Source: Dendrocalamus latiflorus (lineage: Eukaryota > Streptophyta > Magnoliopsida > Poales > Poaceae). From it: a DNA stretch of 64,000 nucleotides. The DNA is taken from NCBI GenBank assembly GCA_017311315.1, contig CM029640.1:16336829-16400828 (forward strand), in the 5' to 3' direction. The notes below the pieces were generated by a model. It did not search any database and was not told the DNA's origin. It saw only the letters and a program-made list of their open reading frames with translations. Position numbers and translations under genes: made by a program. Shown here piece by piece: positions 10,820 through 23,105 of the stretch. Every line of letters begins with the position of its first letter. Within the stretch, counting starts at the first letter, position 1.

Positions 10820-11466
10820 GCTCCCTCTTGTACCTCACCGCCTCGAGATCGGACATACACTTCTCCGTGTGTCTGTGCGCTCGCTTTCAGGCTTCTCCTC
10901 GCGTATCTCACCGCCAGGCGGTGAAACGTATGTTTCGGTACCTTCGAGCTACCATTGACTATGGTATCTGCTACTCTTCCTCGTCCTATCTTTCCCTCAG
11001 AGCCTATTCAGACGCAGACTTTGCTGGCTGTAGGATAGATAGGAAGAGCACTTCTGGCACCTGCCAATTCATTGGCACTTCTCTCGTTTCTTGGTCTTCG
11101 AGGAAGCAGTCCGGTGTTACACAGTCCACCGCAGAGACCGAGTACGTTGCTGCAGCCAGTTGCTGTAGCCAGGTGCTTTGGATGGTCTCGACCCTGCGGG
11201 ACTTTGGGTTAGTTATCGACAGTGTTCCGCTCTTTTGTGATAACACTTCTGCGATTAACATTGCTAAGAACCCAGTGCAGCATTCTCGGACCAAGCACAT
11301 TGATATCCGATATCACTTCCTTCGAGACCATGTGGAGAAGGGTGACATAGTGCTCCAGTTTGTGGAGAGTGACCACCAGTTGGTTGATATCTTTACCAAG
11401 CCTTTGGATAGCTCTAGGTTTTCAGCTCTGCGGGGAGAGCTTGGGGTGGTTTGTCCTTATGGACTG
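10820..11466 (+). pseudogene. Sirevirus RT end and RNase H fragment
   Basis: The frame begins SLLYLTASRSDIHFS and includes SDADFAGCRIDRKSTSG, the TAETEY strand and CDNTSAINIAKNP, then HIDIRYHFLRDH. It is nearly the same as the last 215 or so residues of the intact pol at 50602-52872. The normal stop after CPYGL is changed to a Leu codon, so the frame runs on to 11556. The upstream part of pol is absent because the Tat LTR joins exactly here. Confidence 0.9.
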
Positions 11467-13075
11467 TTGTGGGGGGAGTTTTGTGCTTCATGCTTTATCA
11501 TGTTTATTATGCTCTTACTCCTTTCTACTGCATTGCATTCGGGTGCATTGGGTTAGTCCTTCTAGCATAGATTAGAGTGTTTCTCTTATCTAGCTGTTTA
11601 GACTTCTTACTCTTATCTTGTGATTCTAGGATGCTGCTTATTAGCTGTTTCTCTTCTCACTAGGTTGAGCTCACTCACTGCTTATAGGTTCTAGCGAGGG
11701 TCGGGCCACCCTCGGGTAGACAGGGTACGTGTTTGCTCCTTAGTGTGTTAGGTGGGCAGTTTATAGTCCTAGAGTCATATGGGGTATATAAGAGTCAGTC
11801 TAACCATAGTATTATCTCTATCTTATCTATGCTTTAAGGACTGCCTGTTTGGTTTTCTTTGCCAGCTTCTCAATTTTATTGCTTTGGTTCAGGAGAAGTT
11901 CATTTGGGAGCTTCTGGAGCTTAATATTGACATGACTCAACTTGAACTAAGAGTTGCATCTCTTGCATTTCAACATTTTGCATTGTAATATAACTACATT
12001 GAGCCTTGATTATTATCCTGTTATGACATATTTACAATGCTTTACACCTTGCCATGACTTGTGCTTATTTGCTAGATTTATCACGACTTCATATGTGTAG
12101 ACTAGCTTTTGCCATGATAAGTTAATTAAAATTGCTCAACTTGAATTAAAACTTGTCATGCTAGTTCTCGAGATTAGTCTTACTCGAGTTATCCTTTTAT
12201 GATTCATGCCATGTCAAATAGGCTGAGTTGAGCATTGAATCTCTATTGAGTCTTAGATTGAGCTATTGTAGTCTCTTAATGCAGCATGAGTTAGTACAAC
12301 ATGTTAAAAAGCAAAAAGATCTCTTTTGTGCGAAAAACCTGATCTCACCAATTCTTTCTCATGAGACGGCTTGCCATTGCACAAGGCATGAACTCAGGGG
12401 GAGTTTTGGATGACCAAGATCATTGTCTTAAGCTTTTTGCTTGGCATGATCGCATAAGGCTTGAGATCTAGCACATGACTAAACAAAAATCTGGTTGGTA
12501 GCAACCTTGAATTTCAAAAGAAAATATGTCTCGTGTGCTTCTTTTGCTTAATCTACAAAAAGAACCAAGTACTTAAACAAATGTTTCACTCTTGAGCTTG
12601 TAGCACTCTAATATGACTCAATGCTAGCTTCTTGGTTCCGCTTAGCTTATTGACATGGTTTGCATCATCCTTGGATACCTCTAGCTAGACTTTGATCATG
12701 GTTGACTTGACATGCTCACAAATTGCACTAAATTTCAGATTGTCATCTATTTGGTTTAGCTGGCTTATATATATCCTGTCATGATCTAGATAGCATTCTA
12801 TTGAGTTATGGCTTGATGTAATACTTGTTGGTCATCTTGGATAATTATCATGGCTCTAAATGCTTAGAATAAATCAACCTCAGCCATTTCATCCATTTCC
12901 ATGACTTGTTCTCTTCCTTGCATCCTTGATGTGTTTATTGCCAAAAGGGGGAGAATAGTGGTAGAAAAAGTCATTAGCTTCATTTCCTTCCTTTGGACCA
13001 TGTTTGACTTCTTGTATTTCAAACTCAACTTTGTGCTTTTTCGGGGTTTGTCAATATACTCATCAAGGGGGAGAT
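11467..13075 (+). other. Sirevirus 3' untranslated region with several polypurine tracts
   Basis: Collinear with the region between pol and the 3' LTR of the intact element (48738-50601, opposite strand). It has no ORF of note. GGGGGAG-type purine tracts recur at about 11470, 12396, 12944 and 13064. The last is flush with the LTR start and is the priming tract. Confidence 0.75.
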
Positions 13076-14330
13076 TGAGAGACATGTGGAGGTCACCCCA
13101 TGTATATGATGAGTAATTGACATCGGTTTAGGGAAGTCGAGTTTGATTTGGTTGGTTCGGACCATGTCATTACGTGGTGCAATGGACTCGGTCGGACTTG
13201 GTCAAACCTGGTCAAAGGGTTTAGATTGCATATTATGTCGACTTGTCAGGTTTGGGCTACTTCATTAATGCATTTATGCTTTCATGTATCGAGCGGTGCT
13301 ATTTGATGTGTTTCTTGTCTGTGTTGGCTACAGGACATCGAGGCGGAGTCGTGGCGAGACACGGGGTGACCGGACTAGACACGGGCGAAGTCGATGTCAG
13401 AACGGTCGGATGTGTCGAAGACGGCGAAGATTCGATGTGGTTGCGAGGCTTGGACGACAAGAAGCGCGGAAGGTGCAGGAGGGGCGAAATGGTAATTTCG
13501 CGAGGCTGCAAAAGCGGAAGCGGGCTCCGTTGGATCTGGCGGGCGTAACGGGTTGAAGACCCATTAGCCAAGGGCTATAAATAGAGGTTGGTGGCTGCAT
13601 GCCCACTCATGCACTTCAAGGGTTTCTAGGGTTTCCTTTAGTCAAAATGGACTTTAGGGGTTTGTTTGGCTTTAGGCTTTGGTTGGTGAGGCTTTGGGAG
13701 TGGAGAGTAGTTGGAGAGGGCAGGTGCTCTGTCCCCCTTCGATGTATTCTTGAGTGCTCCTCCGTCTGTGTGTCTCCTAGGAAGCATGTAGTGGGTGGTG
13801 TTCTTGAGAGGATTGAGTGGAGACCCTTGTAATCATTCCTCTTGTTCTAATGTCCACGCGTATCGGGACTCCTATGTAATCCTTGCTTGGTTGAAATGAA
13901 AATCTGAAGTTTTTCTCTTGTGCAGCCTCTCTGTTCTTCGTTTTCTCCTTTTGGGTGGTTTTCCTCTTTTTGTGATTTGAAGTTCTTTCTTGCTGGGAAG
14001 GCCCAAAATGGGTTGCTCTATGTTGGGATGATGCCTCAAGATCATTTGATCAAGTTTCCCAAGAGCAAACTTCATTTAATCTCAGATTTCATGTTTGAGA
14101 CTCCTCTGTTCTTCATTTCCTTTTTTAGGGTTTTGATCATTTTCGTGTTTCCCTTCATGAGAAAAGGTGAAACTTGGCATGCATAGACTTATGGCTATTA
14201 ATTAGCTATCCTCAAAGTTTCGTGGCCAAAGGATCAATGGTTAGATGGGAATTTGAGTTTTTGGGTAGCTCTCTGTATTTTTCAAGTTCTTGGCTAATCT
14301 CTCTTCTCTCTTCTCAAGCAAAGGAGAGAT
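13076..14330 (+). repeat. Sirevirus LTR, 3'-truncated
   Basis: Begins TGAGAGACATGTGGAGG directly after the polypurine tract and follows the intact LTR of the element at 47048-58474 with moderate divergence. It includes the TATA box CTATAAATAG at 13577-13586. Similarity fades near 14330, inside what would be the transcribed leader, before the CA end. The end point is approximate. Confidence 0.75.
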
Positions 14331-16033
14331 TAAGACACAAGAGAAGCCAAAGAAAGTATTCACAAACTCTCTTCTCTCCCAAGGCTACACAAGCTATGAA
14401 GAGTAGAGATTCAAACTTTCTGGATCCTCAAACTACCAGAGGAGAGAAGAAGACAATAAGCATCAGAGAGGAGACCCAACACACAACACTGAAAAAGAAA
14501 TAGCCACATACAACTGGGGCCGGTCAGACTGCTACTTATGGACCAGTCAGACCGCTTTCATACGGCCGGTCTGACCGCCAGTCCGGTCTGACCGGCATGA
14601 AGCGGACCGTCTGACCGCTGAAGAGAGGCCGATCTGATCGGTTTATCTCTGTCATCCAAGCCGGAGAGCAGTAGCCCGAAAACAGACTGAAACTTCTGCG
14701 CAGCAAAAACCTAAAACTTTGATTTTTGGCCAAATAGGAGATATGCAGTTGATTTCCCTTAGCCAAGAGAGCACACACCTATTCTAAAAAACATTAAGCA
14801 CTTTTGGTACAAAGGATTTCATCATTTGAGCAAGAATTTGAGATCTAGCCCAAAATCTGAAAAACTACAGAGAGGAGCACAAAAACCAAAATTGCTCAAA
14901 GGTATTAAGTCCTTTGCTTATGACATTTTGCAGTCAAGATAGTAATAACTAAAAGACTTCTCAGACCAAAAATCAGGCCATCTCCTTAAGGGAATCAAAA
15001 TCTACCTCAAACCCTAGAAACAAGAAATGAAGAACGGAGAACCTGAAAAATGAAAATCCTTGATTCATTCACTTTGCTCTAGGGAGAAACCAATCAAATG
15101 ATCTTGAGACCTATTCCCATCACAGAGCAATCCATTTTGGCTCTTCTTAGCAACAATCAACTCAAGAACGAAAAACTCATAAATCAACCAGAGAGAGCAT
15201 CGAAGGCAAAAACAACAGAAAAGCCTGGAACTCAATTAAACTCAAACAAAGCCATCTTGGATTGATAATGAGGAAGAGAGATACATGATTACATAGAGTA
15301 TCAACTCATATCATCCCTACAACCCCATACATGCCTGGAATGATCAAGAACTCATGTCTCTGTCCCTCAAGAACTCTCATACACGAAGGGGACAACTCTC
15401 TATGCTCTCCAACAGCTCTCACCCACTAAAGAGAAAGCAAAATAACCTCCAAAAGACTTAGACTACATGCAAGAGACACTCCCCTATTTATAGTCTCTCA
15501 CTAATGGATTTGCCTCTCTCTTTACCCACTAAGCCTCAACAACTCTAGTGCTTTATCCATAACCCACTTCCTTTAGTGCAGCTTTGCGTATTCTCCAAAA
15601 CGCCCCTCCTGCGCCTTCCGGGAAGCTTCCTCCTTTCTAGCCGCTCAAGCCTCGCAGCTACCTCGAGTCTCCACCGTCTTCGACACATCCGACCGTTCTG
15701 ACCTCGACACCGCCCGTGTCTAGTCCGGTCACCCCGTGCCTCACCACGACTCCACCTCGACGTCCTGCAGCCATTACAAACAAGAAACACATCACATAGC
15801 ACCGCTTGATAACATGTAATCAATAGAAGCATTAAGAGTAATCTTAAACAAGTAAAAGCCCAAACCTGTCGTGACAAGTGACTAAGCATCCTAAACCCAT
15901 ACGACCAAGTTTGACCAAGTCCGACCAAACCGATTGCACAACGCAATGACAAGGCACAAACCAAACTCGCCTTTCCTAAAACCGATGTCAATTACTCATC
16001 ACACACTCGGGTTCACCTCCACATGGTCCATCA
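14331..16033 (-). repeat. Sirevirus-type LTR fragment, opposite orientation
   Basis: On the minus strand it begins TGATGGACCATGTGGAGG at 16033 and follows the Sirevirus LTR, with TATA box CTATAAATAG at 15483-15492. Near its far end, 14519-14641, is a cluster of short palindromes of the CCGGTCTGACCGG type. The stretch 14331-14518 is a purine-rich junction with the preceding LTR that I cannot place precisely. Confidence 0.65.
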
Positions 16034-17118
16034 ATGCTGCTTATTAGATGTTTCTCTTCTCACTAGGTTGAGCTCACTCACTTCTTATTGGTTCTAGCAA
16101 GGGTTGGGCCACCCTTGGGTAGACAGGGAACGTGTTTGCTCCTTAGTGTGTTAGATGATCAGCTGATAGTCCTAGAGTCATATGGGGTAGATGAGAGTCA
16201 GTCTGAGCCATAGTATTCCTATATCTTGTTTATGCTTTAAGGACTGCCTTTTCTATTTTTCTTGCCAGCTTCTCATTTTACTACTTTGGTTCAGGGGGAG
16301 TTCATTTGGGAGCTTCTGGATCTTAATATTGACATTACTCAACTTGAACTAAAAGTGCTTCACATGTTGCGGGAGAGCTGGATTTTCTTGCATTTCAGCA
16401 TTCTGCATTGTAATATAATTACATGGAGCCTTGATTATTATCGTTTTATGACATATTTACAATGCTTTACATCTTGCCATGATATGTGCTTACTTGCTAG
16501 ATTTATCATGACTTTATATGTATAGTCTAGTCTTTGCCATGATAAGTTAATTAAACTTGCTCAACTTAAATTAAAACATGTCATGTTAGCTCTTGAGACT
16601 AGTTTGTCCTTAGTTATCCTTTTATGATTCATGCCATGTCAAATAGGCTGGTTGAGTCTAGAATCTATATTGAACTTTAGATTGAGCTATGCTAGTTCCT
16701 TTATGAAGCATGAATTTTTCATTAACTCTTTGTTCTTGAACTAATTTCAGCAAAAGCAAAAAGATCTCTTTTGTGCAAAAAAACTGATTTCACTAAGTCT
16801 TTCTCATGAGATGGCTTGCTATTGCAGTAGGCATGAACTCAGGGGGAGTTTTGGTTGACCAAGATCATCTTCTTAAGCTTCTCGCTTGGAGTGGTCGCAT
16901 AAGGCTTGAGATCTAGCACATAACTAAACAAAAATCTTGGTTGGAAACAAGTTTCTAAAAGGAAAAATATGTCAATTGCGCAAACTTTGCTTAATTACCC
17001 AAAAAAATCAAAGTGCTTGAACAAATGATTCATTCTTGAACTTGTAGCACTCTAAATTGGCTCAATACTAGCTTCTTGGTTCCACTTAGATTATTGACAT
17101 GGCCTGCATCATCTTTGG
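16034..17118 (+). other. Second Sirevirus 3' UTR fragment
   Basis: Repeats 11630-12680 (CTGCTTATTAG, TTGAGCTCACTCACT and so on) with about the divergence of a separate copy, including two GGGGGAGTT tracts (about 16294 and 16842). No coding capacity. It stops abruptly at about 17118 where sequence from inside an LTR follows. Confidence 0.7.
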
Positions 17119-18844
17119 GTAAGACAGACTAAGTTAGCATGTAGAGAGGAGGTATCCTGGTTGTGCTCCTTTGTGGTTGTTATGGCTTTTGGAGAGGTTG
17201 TAAAGGCTTTGAGAGTTTGTTTTGCTTTTCTTATGGGTTGTTAGCGAGTTGGTGAGAGGCTGTGGGGAGCAGAACAATCCTGTGTGTGCTATGTCTCTCC
17301 TGGCTTGGTTGTATCTTTGTTTTTCTCAACTGCATATGGGGCAGTAGGGGTTGGAAGTTCTTTGTTTTACTTTGTGTGAGTTCTCAAGACGTGAAACTGG
17401 ATTGATCTACTTGTAACCTTTCAGTTCTATGAATCCATGTGAGAATTTCTGTGAAGAGATACTGGTTCGAGTTGATCTTTGTCTCTGCACTTATTCTTTT
17501 TCTCTGGTTTTTCAGCTCTGTTCTTTCTTGATATCGTTGATTCTGAATTAAATCCTTTTGTTTCAGAACTGGGAAGATGCTCAAGATCATTTGGCTAATA
17601 CATTCCCGAGAACAAAAGAAAGAATCAATTGATTTTCACTTCTCCTTATCTTACGCACACCTTCCTCTGTTCTTGTGTACTTCTAGGGTTCACTTTTTAA
17701 GAAGGCAGAGCAAGTTTGATTTCTCGAGTTCTTGCGTTTAAAAATGATTTGGTTTCTGCTTGCTTGTTCTGAGATTGTTTCTCTGCCGAAAACCAAAAGC
17801 ACATGAACAAAAGATTTGAGTTTCTCAAGCCGTTAGAAATTCAGTCTCATTCTCTGCTCCAGATTTCGGCTTTGTTTAAAAAAGAAAAAAAAAAGGGTTC
17901 CTGTTTCTCTCCAAGTATCTTCTTTTGTTTTCAGGTTCTCCGAATTTCCAGTGAAGCATTTGTTTTGTTTGAGCAGTTCTTTCTTCCAAGATGGTTCTCA
18001 TTTTCTTGATCTCTGCTCTGTTTTTAGTCCTTTAGCCGTAGTCTTTCTTTGTCAGTTCGCCAGCTTCTTCTCCTTTTCAGATTGCTTTCCTTTTTTTTGC
18101 CACCAGCTTCTTCTCTTTTTCAGGGTGCAGTCCGTAGTTTTTTTTAGAACATGTTGTTGTCGGCAACTGTGCCTTCATTCTATTTTTCGGCTGTAGCCCT
18201 ATTTCTGCAGTTTGCTGTTTTTTTTCTCAGGATTGCTCTCTGCTTTCGATTTGCAGCAAAATCGGTGGTGAAATCTGCAGTTAGTTTTTCTTGTGCACTG
18301 TTTTCAGTCAAATTTCTAAAGCATTGTCTGCTCTCTGTATTCAGTCCAGTGTTTGGAAGTTTTCGACCAGCAAGCAGCCTATGTTTGCAGTCAATTTTCT
18401 CTGTGGTTGTCCCTTCTTAGTAACTACTGTTCAACCTCTTTTCAGTCCACAGTAAAATCTGTTTACAGCAGCCTCTCACTAGTTTGGGCAAGATCTGTTT
18501 GTGCTGACAGAGTTTAGTTATCTGAAAACTAAAAAGCAGAACTGAAATTGAAAACCCGTCAGTGCAGTCTTGAAAGCTTTTATTTTCTTCTTTTTTTATT
18601 TCAACAGAGTCTATTTAAAGTCCTTTAGGTTAAGTTTTGTTTTTATTTTGACAGCTCTGTTGTGCCCTTGTATTTTTGCTTGTTCTTTTGTTAGTCTGGC
18701 TTACGACTTTCAGTGAACGAACTTACTTTGCCTTATAGCTGTCAATAGCTATCGGAGAAGAAGAAGGTCGTGTGGAAACTTGGGGCGATTTTTGAATGCA
18801 CCATTCACCCCCCCCCCCCCTCGGTTGTCGTTTCCGATCCTTCA
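17119..18844 (+). repeat. Sirevirus LTR lacking U3
   Basis: Starts inside the transcribed part of the LTR and runs through a T-rich segment to an LTR end at 18844. Near the end it has GCTGTCAATAGCTATCGGAG, GGGCGATTTTTGAATG and a run of 13 C. These correspond to the end of the intact Sirevirus LTR. The promoter half and polypurine tract have been deleted, so this copy cannot be expressed from its own LTR. Confidence 0.65.
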
Positions 18845-19110
18845 CTCGAGCTTCAAGTTTTTTCCGATGGGAGATGGCGATGTCCTCACCTTCCCAAGTG
18901 AAGTGTTACTCATGAGCTTCGTCTTAAGTGCCAAGTTTTTTTGATGGAGTTGGCGACATCCTCACCTCCCTAAGTGAAGTGCCGCTCGTGAGCTTCATCT
19001 CGAAAGCTAAGTTTTTTTTATGGGAGACGGCAATGTCATCACCTATCCAAGCGAAGTGTCACTCATGAGTTTCATCTTGAGCGCCAAGTTTTTTCCAATG
19101 GGAGATGGTG
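18845..19110. repeat. 77-bp tandem repeat, about 3.4 copies
   Basis: The motif AAGTTTTTT followed by ATGGGAGA recurs at 18855, 18933, 19009 and 19086, spacing 78, 76 and 77 bp. Each unit also holds CTCACCT...AAGTGAAGTG. It lies just before the Tat-2 antisense gene, the same place as the large array in the first Tat element. Confidence 0.85.
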
Positions 19111-19740
19111 TAATAGGGCTACCCTAGTAAAAAAGAAGGCAACTAACAACCAAACTTTATTCTAAGCAGGTAGGAGCTGGGGCAATCACAGTCCCCGTAC
19201 ATCATTATTATAGAAAGCCAAGTGGAAAGAGGGCGAAGAATAAATCTCTACTACCCCGACTCCATGTTGCACTAGTCAACGCGTAGGTCATCATGATTGA
19301 TGATCCTTCACGCAAAAATAAGTCTCAACATAGAGTTGGAAGAGTCTATTCCTGGATGGCCAACAAGGCCATGTCGATTACCGTGGCCTGTCCTTGGCCT
19401 CATCTATTCACCACGTCATGGCTTAGAGGCTTTTTGGGGCCCAATGCTTGAGCGACTCAACTCAGGAGGGTTTAGTTCCTAAACGACTAGCAATGGACTT
19501 GGTGCAACACACCATTGTCTACAAGGGTGAGCAATCATTGTAAACATTCCATCACACGACTGCATCCAAGAACAATAGATAGAAAGATGCTATTCCATAG
19601 ATGGCATCATGGCTACAAAAGGTCAACTCCCTAGGTACAAAGGGCTACATCAAGCACTGGCGTTGGCACGACGACCTGGTAAGCTGAGGTACAAAATAGA
19701 GTTAAGAAAAAAAGAAACATTGGCAAGCTAGTAACACCCC
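19111..19740. other. Spacer in the second Tat-type element
   Basis: No recognisable gene or repeat. Only short random open frames occur. It separates the 77-bp repeats from the end of the antisense gene. Confidence 0.4.
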
Positions 19741-21936
19741 TCACACCTGGGACAGCCCTGGTCCCTCGGCGAGACCCAGAATCATCTCGGAGATAGAAAT
19801 GACAGTGGTGGCCACCTTGTCCCACTCATCAGTAAGATGAGGCATGCCATGGTAGAAGCGCTCCACATTGGACTCCTACTCGGCAAGCTTGCGGGTCAAC
19901 TTAGAAATAGTAGCATAGGCTCCTGCTCAGCAAGCTTGCAGATCAGCTCGGTGATAGTAGCATCGGCTGTCTCCAAGTCCCGCTCTGTGGTAGTTCCTTG
20001 GCCCTCCGCCTCTCACACGACCCTCTTCTTCTCCATCAAGATGTCATTCTGCAAAGTGGCCATATTGCGCGCGGCGAGGAGACCTTGCTAAGGAGGTGGA
20101 AGAGGAGGTTAAGGGTTGTGCAAAGCAAACAACCCGATTACCTTGTTGAGGTCGCATTCCACTGAAGTGAACACCTATCTCTTAGTCGAAGGGCCATCCT
20201 CGAGAGCTGAGTCGAGCTCAGCGGGCATCGCACGTGAGATGGCATCACTTAGGAACTCGAACATAGGCTTTGACAGAGCGAAGTCCTTAGTAGTGATGTG
20301 CCCCTGAACCAGTAGTGGCATGCTCGAGCCCACGCCCTGTGGTATTCCTGCCTGAGGCAAGGTGGTTGGGGTCACGTGTTCGGGCCCATACGTAGGAGTC
20401 ACCAACCCCTTGGGAATCTCCCCTGTGGCCAATGGAGTGCTGCCTGCCACAACCCCTAATGTGCCCACTGAAGTAGTGTCGATCGTGTCAGCCTCGGTGA
20501 TTGTGCTGCCCGCACCTGAGCTCTCCTGCAAGGATAGATCAATGGGCAGAGGCCTCGATGGGGCAAAGGCACGAGGTGCGATGGCGGGTGCAGCGGCCAA
20601 TGCCCCCTCGCCAGTGCCTACCCCAAGGGCTCCCTTGGAGCCAAAGACTGAGGCACCGCCCGAGGAGGACGCGGGGGATCTGAGAGAGCCCGATAAGGGA
20701 TCGAGGGTCATGGGTCCTTTTCCTTTCTAGGACAAGTATCCCCAATACCAAAAGGTTTTGCTTGGGACGGGCAGTGAGGGCTGCCATGCCCCCACCGACT
20801 TGGGAGTCAAGGTGAGTCCTCTAGGACCTTGCGAGGGTGTTTTGCCCCCTCCTAGGCGCACCGTCTTCATCAAGGGGTGGGTGAGCAGGCACAGGCATGC
20901 CCAGCATTACGCACGCCCAGTTGTGATGGGCCCCCATGATCAAGTCCTCGACAATGCTGCACTCCACCTTCATCTCGTGCTTGAGTATGGCCACCGCCAC
21001 CTTCTCTACCTGCAGGAGCATCAAGCCTACATGCCCAAGTAAGAGATTAGATGAGGGTTGGGGACCATGCAAGCATGGCACGCGAGGGGTGGGAGCTTAC
21101 ATTGTGATTTGGCGAAGCCTCGAAAGGCCTGGATGTTCCCTGGCACCTCGCCGTTCACAAAAATCAAGTTCCAGCCTTAGCTGAGACGGGTGATCCTTAG
21201 CATGCAGTACTCCTCGACAAGGTCACGCATGCTAAACCTCGTAATAAGCCCTTGAAGGAGGTGTTAGTGGGCCTTGTCTGTTGCACCCAAGGAAGGCGAG
21301 AAGTGCATCGAGCGATCCACCAGTGGTTTCTTCCCCATGCTGATGAGGCTAGATCCTTGAGCGGGATAGTAGAACCACAGGTCCCTCCACTCCCACTTGG
21401 CTTTGTTAGCCTTGGCGAGGAACTGGAACTTCTATCGGCTACCCTTGAGTTGAAGGGATATCACCCAATATGAGGAGCACACATCCTTAAAGGCATATGC
21501 CATTGTGAGCTCGACCGAGGGGCGCTTCACCGCTAGGCTTCACATCGTCTACTCGTACACTAAGAGGCAGACAAAGGAGCCTAGGTTGAGGTGGGAGACC
21601 TCGAGGTCGATGGTATCCAGCATTTCCTTTAGTAGTCCGACTAGAGGGATGTGAAGTTTGGCCATGAATTGAGTGGCGAAGATGACAACATCTCCGGCCC
21701 TGGGTTAGGGCAGACCTCGTCGAGCTTAGGCAAGATGACCAAGTTGGCATTCTCAATCTTGCCCTCCTTCACCAACTATGCCAATAGACCGCTCTTCATG
21801 CTAGAAGGGCCCAGGTAACGTGAGAACCGGATGACCTTCTTGGGGGTTGCCTCCCTGTGGCATCTTTCCAGGAAGTAGAGGCCCTACCCCTCTTGCGAGA
21901 GGAGCCTATGGGTGCCGTGGCCTTCTTCTCAGTCAT
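19741..21936 (-). pseudogene. Second Tat antisense gene (putative gypsy-type transposon domain)
   Basis: Read on the minus strand from ATG at 21934-21936 (MTEKKATAPIGSSRKRGRAS). Segments NANLVILPKLDEVCPNP, FATQFMAKLHIPLVGLL and LEVSHLNLGSFVC are spread over different frames at 21550-21780, as expected for this domain. Further on are ELTMAYAFKDVCSSYWV, then a Pro/Ala/Ser-rich tail (20175-20711) that stays open for 178 residues. At least one stop (in LLA*LV) sits at a CAG-type position. The family is known from grass Tat elements and its function is not established. Confidence 0.6.
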
Positions 21937-22481
21937 GGCATGAGGTCCCAAAAGGTGTGGCAACTTGGCGGTCTGGGAGGTGATGGAGCCCCTAGGTGGC
22001 CCAAGAGCATGGTGGCTTCGAAGGTCCTCGGGGGTCTTGGCGGCGGTGGCCCAAGTAGCTTGGTCCTAGGATGAGGCCAAAATGTGAATTCCCTGGGTGG
22101 TCTGGGGGAGCCGAGGCATGAAGTCCCCAGGTGCCCTAGTGGGAGGATGGTGACTTCAAGGCCCGGGTGCCCTGGGGGTTGGACAGTGACTTGAAGACCC
22201 TGGGGGTCCTGGGAAAAAGTCAGCGACTTGGAGATCCCGGGGAGTCCAGGGGGCTGGAGCAAAAGCCCCGGAGGCCTTAGGGGTGCGGCCCAAAAGAGGC
22301 GACCTGGGGGGTCCGGTGGTGTGGTGGAAGCCCCAAAGGACCCAAGGGAGCCCAAGCGTGAAGCCCAGTGGAGGTCCAGGGGAGCGTTAGCAAGAAGCCC
22401 TTGGGGGTCTGGGTCAGCGGCTTCAAAAGGAGACCCCAGTGTGAAACTCTGGGCAGGGACGGTGACTTCGGCAGAGCCCAA
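21933..22481 (-). other. Open Pro-rich repeat frame upstream of the antisense gene (doubtful CDS)
   Basis: A 182-residue frame on the minus strand with a loose 16-17 residue repeat built on PPG, PPR and GHLG, encoded by a degenerate repeat of about 50 bp. It ends in an ATGA overlap with the start of the antisense gene at 21936. It may be a long upstream ORF or just the product of the tandem repeat. I lean to the latter. Confidence 0.3.
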
Positions 22482-22619
22482 GCTTAGGCAGCACGACCTC
22501 TAGACAGCTGGGGACGAAGGCTGAATGACGTGAAGCCAGGGTGAACAGGGTCGAACCCAAACTTTGGCACACGGATGGAGGGTGGAGAGATTTGAGAGGA
22601 GGAGAGATTGGGGGAAGGG

Positions 22620-22632
22620 GTATTTATAGGGC
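22620..22632 (-). promoter_or_regulatory. Possible TATA box of the second antisense gene
   Basis: Minus strand CTATAAATACCCC, about 690 bp upstream of the ATG at 21936. It parallels the TATA-like box upstream of the antisense gene in the first Tat element. Confidence 0.45.
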
Positions 22633-22890
22633 CAGATTGGTGCGCCATGGGCTGAGTCCACCCGACATCTTCTGAGAAGTGGTCGGTGTGCCATGGGCCA
22701 AGTCCACCCCACGTCTACTAGGCGAAGTCGGTTCACCCTGGGCCAAGTACATCCTACGCCTAATAGGGGAGGTCGGTGTGCCATGGGCCAATTCCACTCT
22801 GCACTTGCTAGGAGAGGCCGGTGCGCCAGGGGCTAAGGCCGCCCAGTGTCTTCCAAGGGGAGGCTAGTGCACCATTAGCCTAGGCTACCC
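22633..22890. repeat. 46-48 bp tandem repeat, about 6 copies
   Basis: Units start with GGTCGGTGTGCCATGGGCC or a variant near 22636, 22681, 22729, 22772, 22820 and 22863. It is a third tandem array in the same Tat-type element, on the far side of the antisense gene. Confidence 0.75.
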
Positions 22891-23105
22891 GGGGATCTTC
22901 TCGGGGAAATTTTAAAGGCATAAGATCTCATGTTATGCACCACCCCGAGGCTAAAGCTGATCCTTGGACAAACTACAATCCTAGAGTCGCTTTAGCGTTA
23001 AGTAAGTGTTGGCTCCTTTCAAAGTCCTCGGAGGAGGCTGTTGGCCTAAGGCAGTGCGCTGGCCTGGGCGGCGATGTACGACTGCCTGGATCGATGAGGG
23101 GCTAC
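22891..23105. other. Sequence before the Tat-2 LTR
   Basis: No gene or repeat recognised. It leads directly into the LTR start at 23106. Confidence 0.4.

Noticed and set aside
13243..13606. Short overlapping frames after the Sirevirus LTR start
   Set aside because: They lie in LTR U3 and recur in the other LTR copies; not genes.
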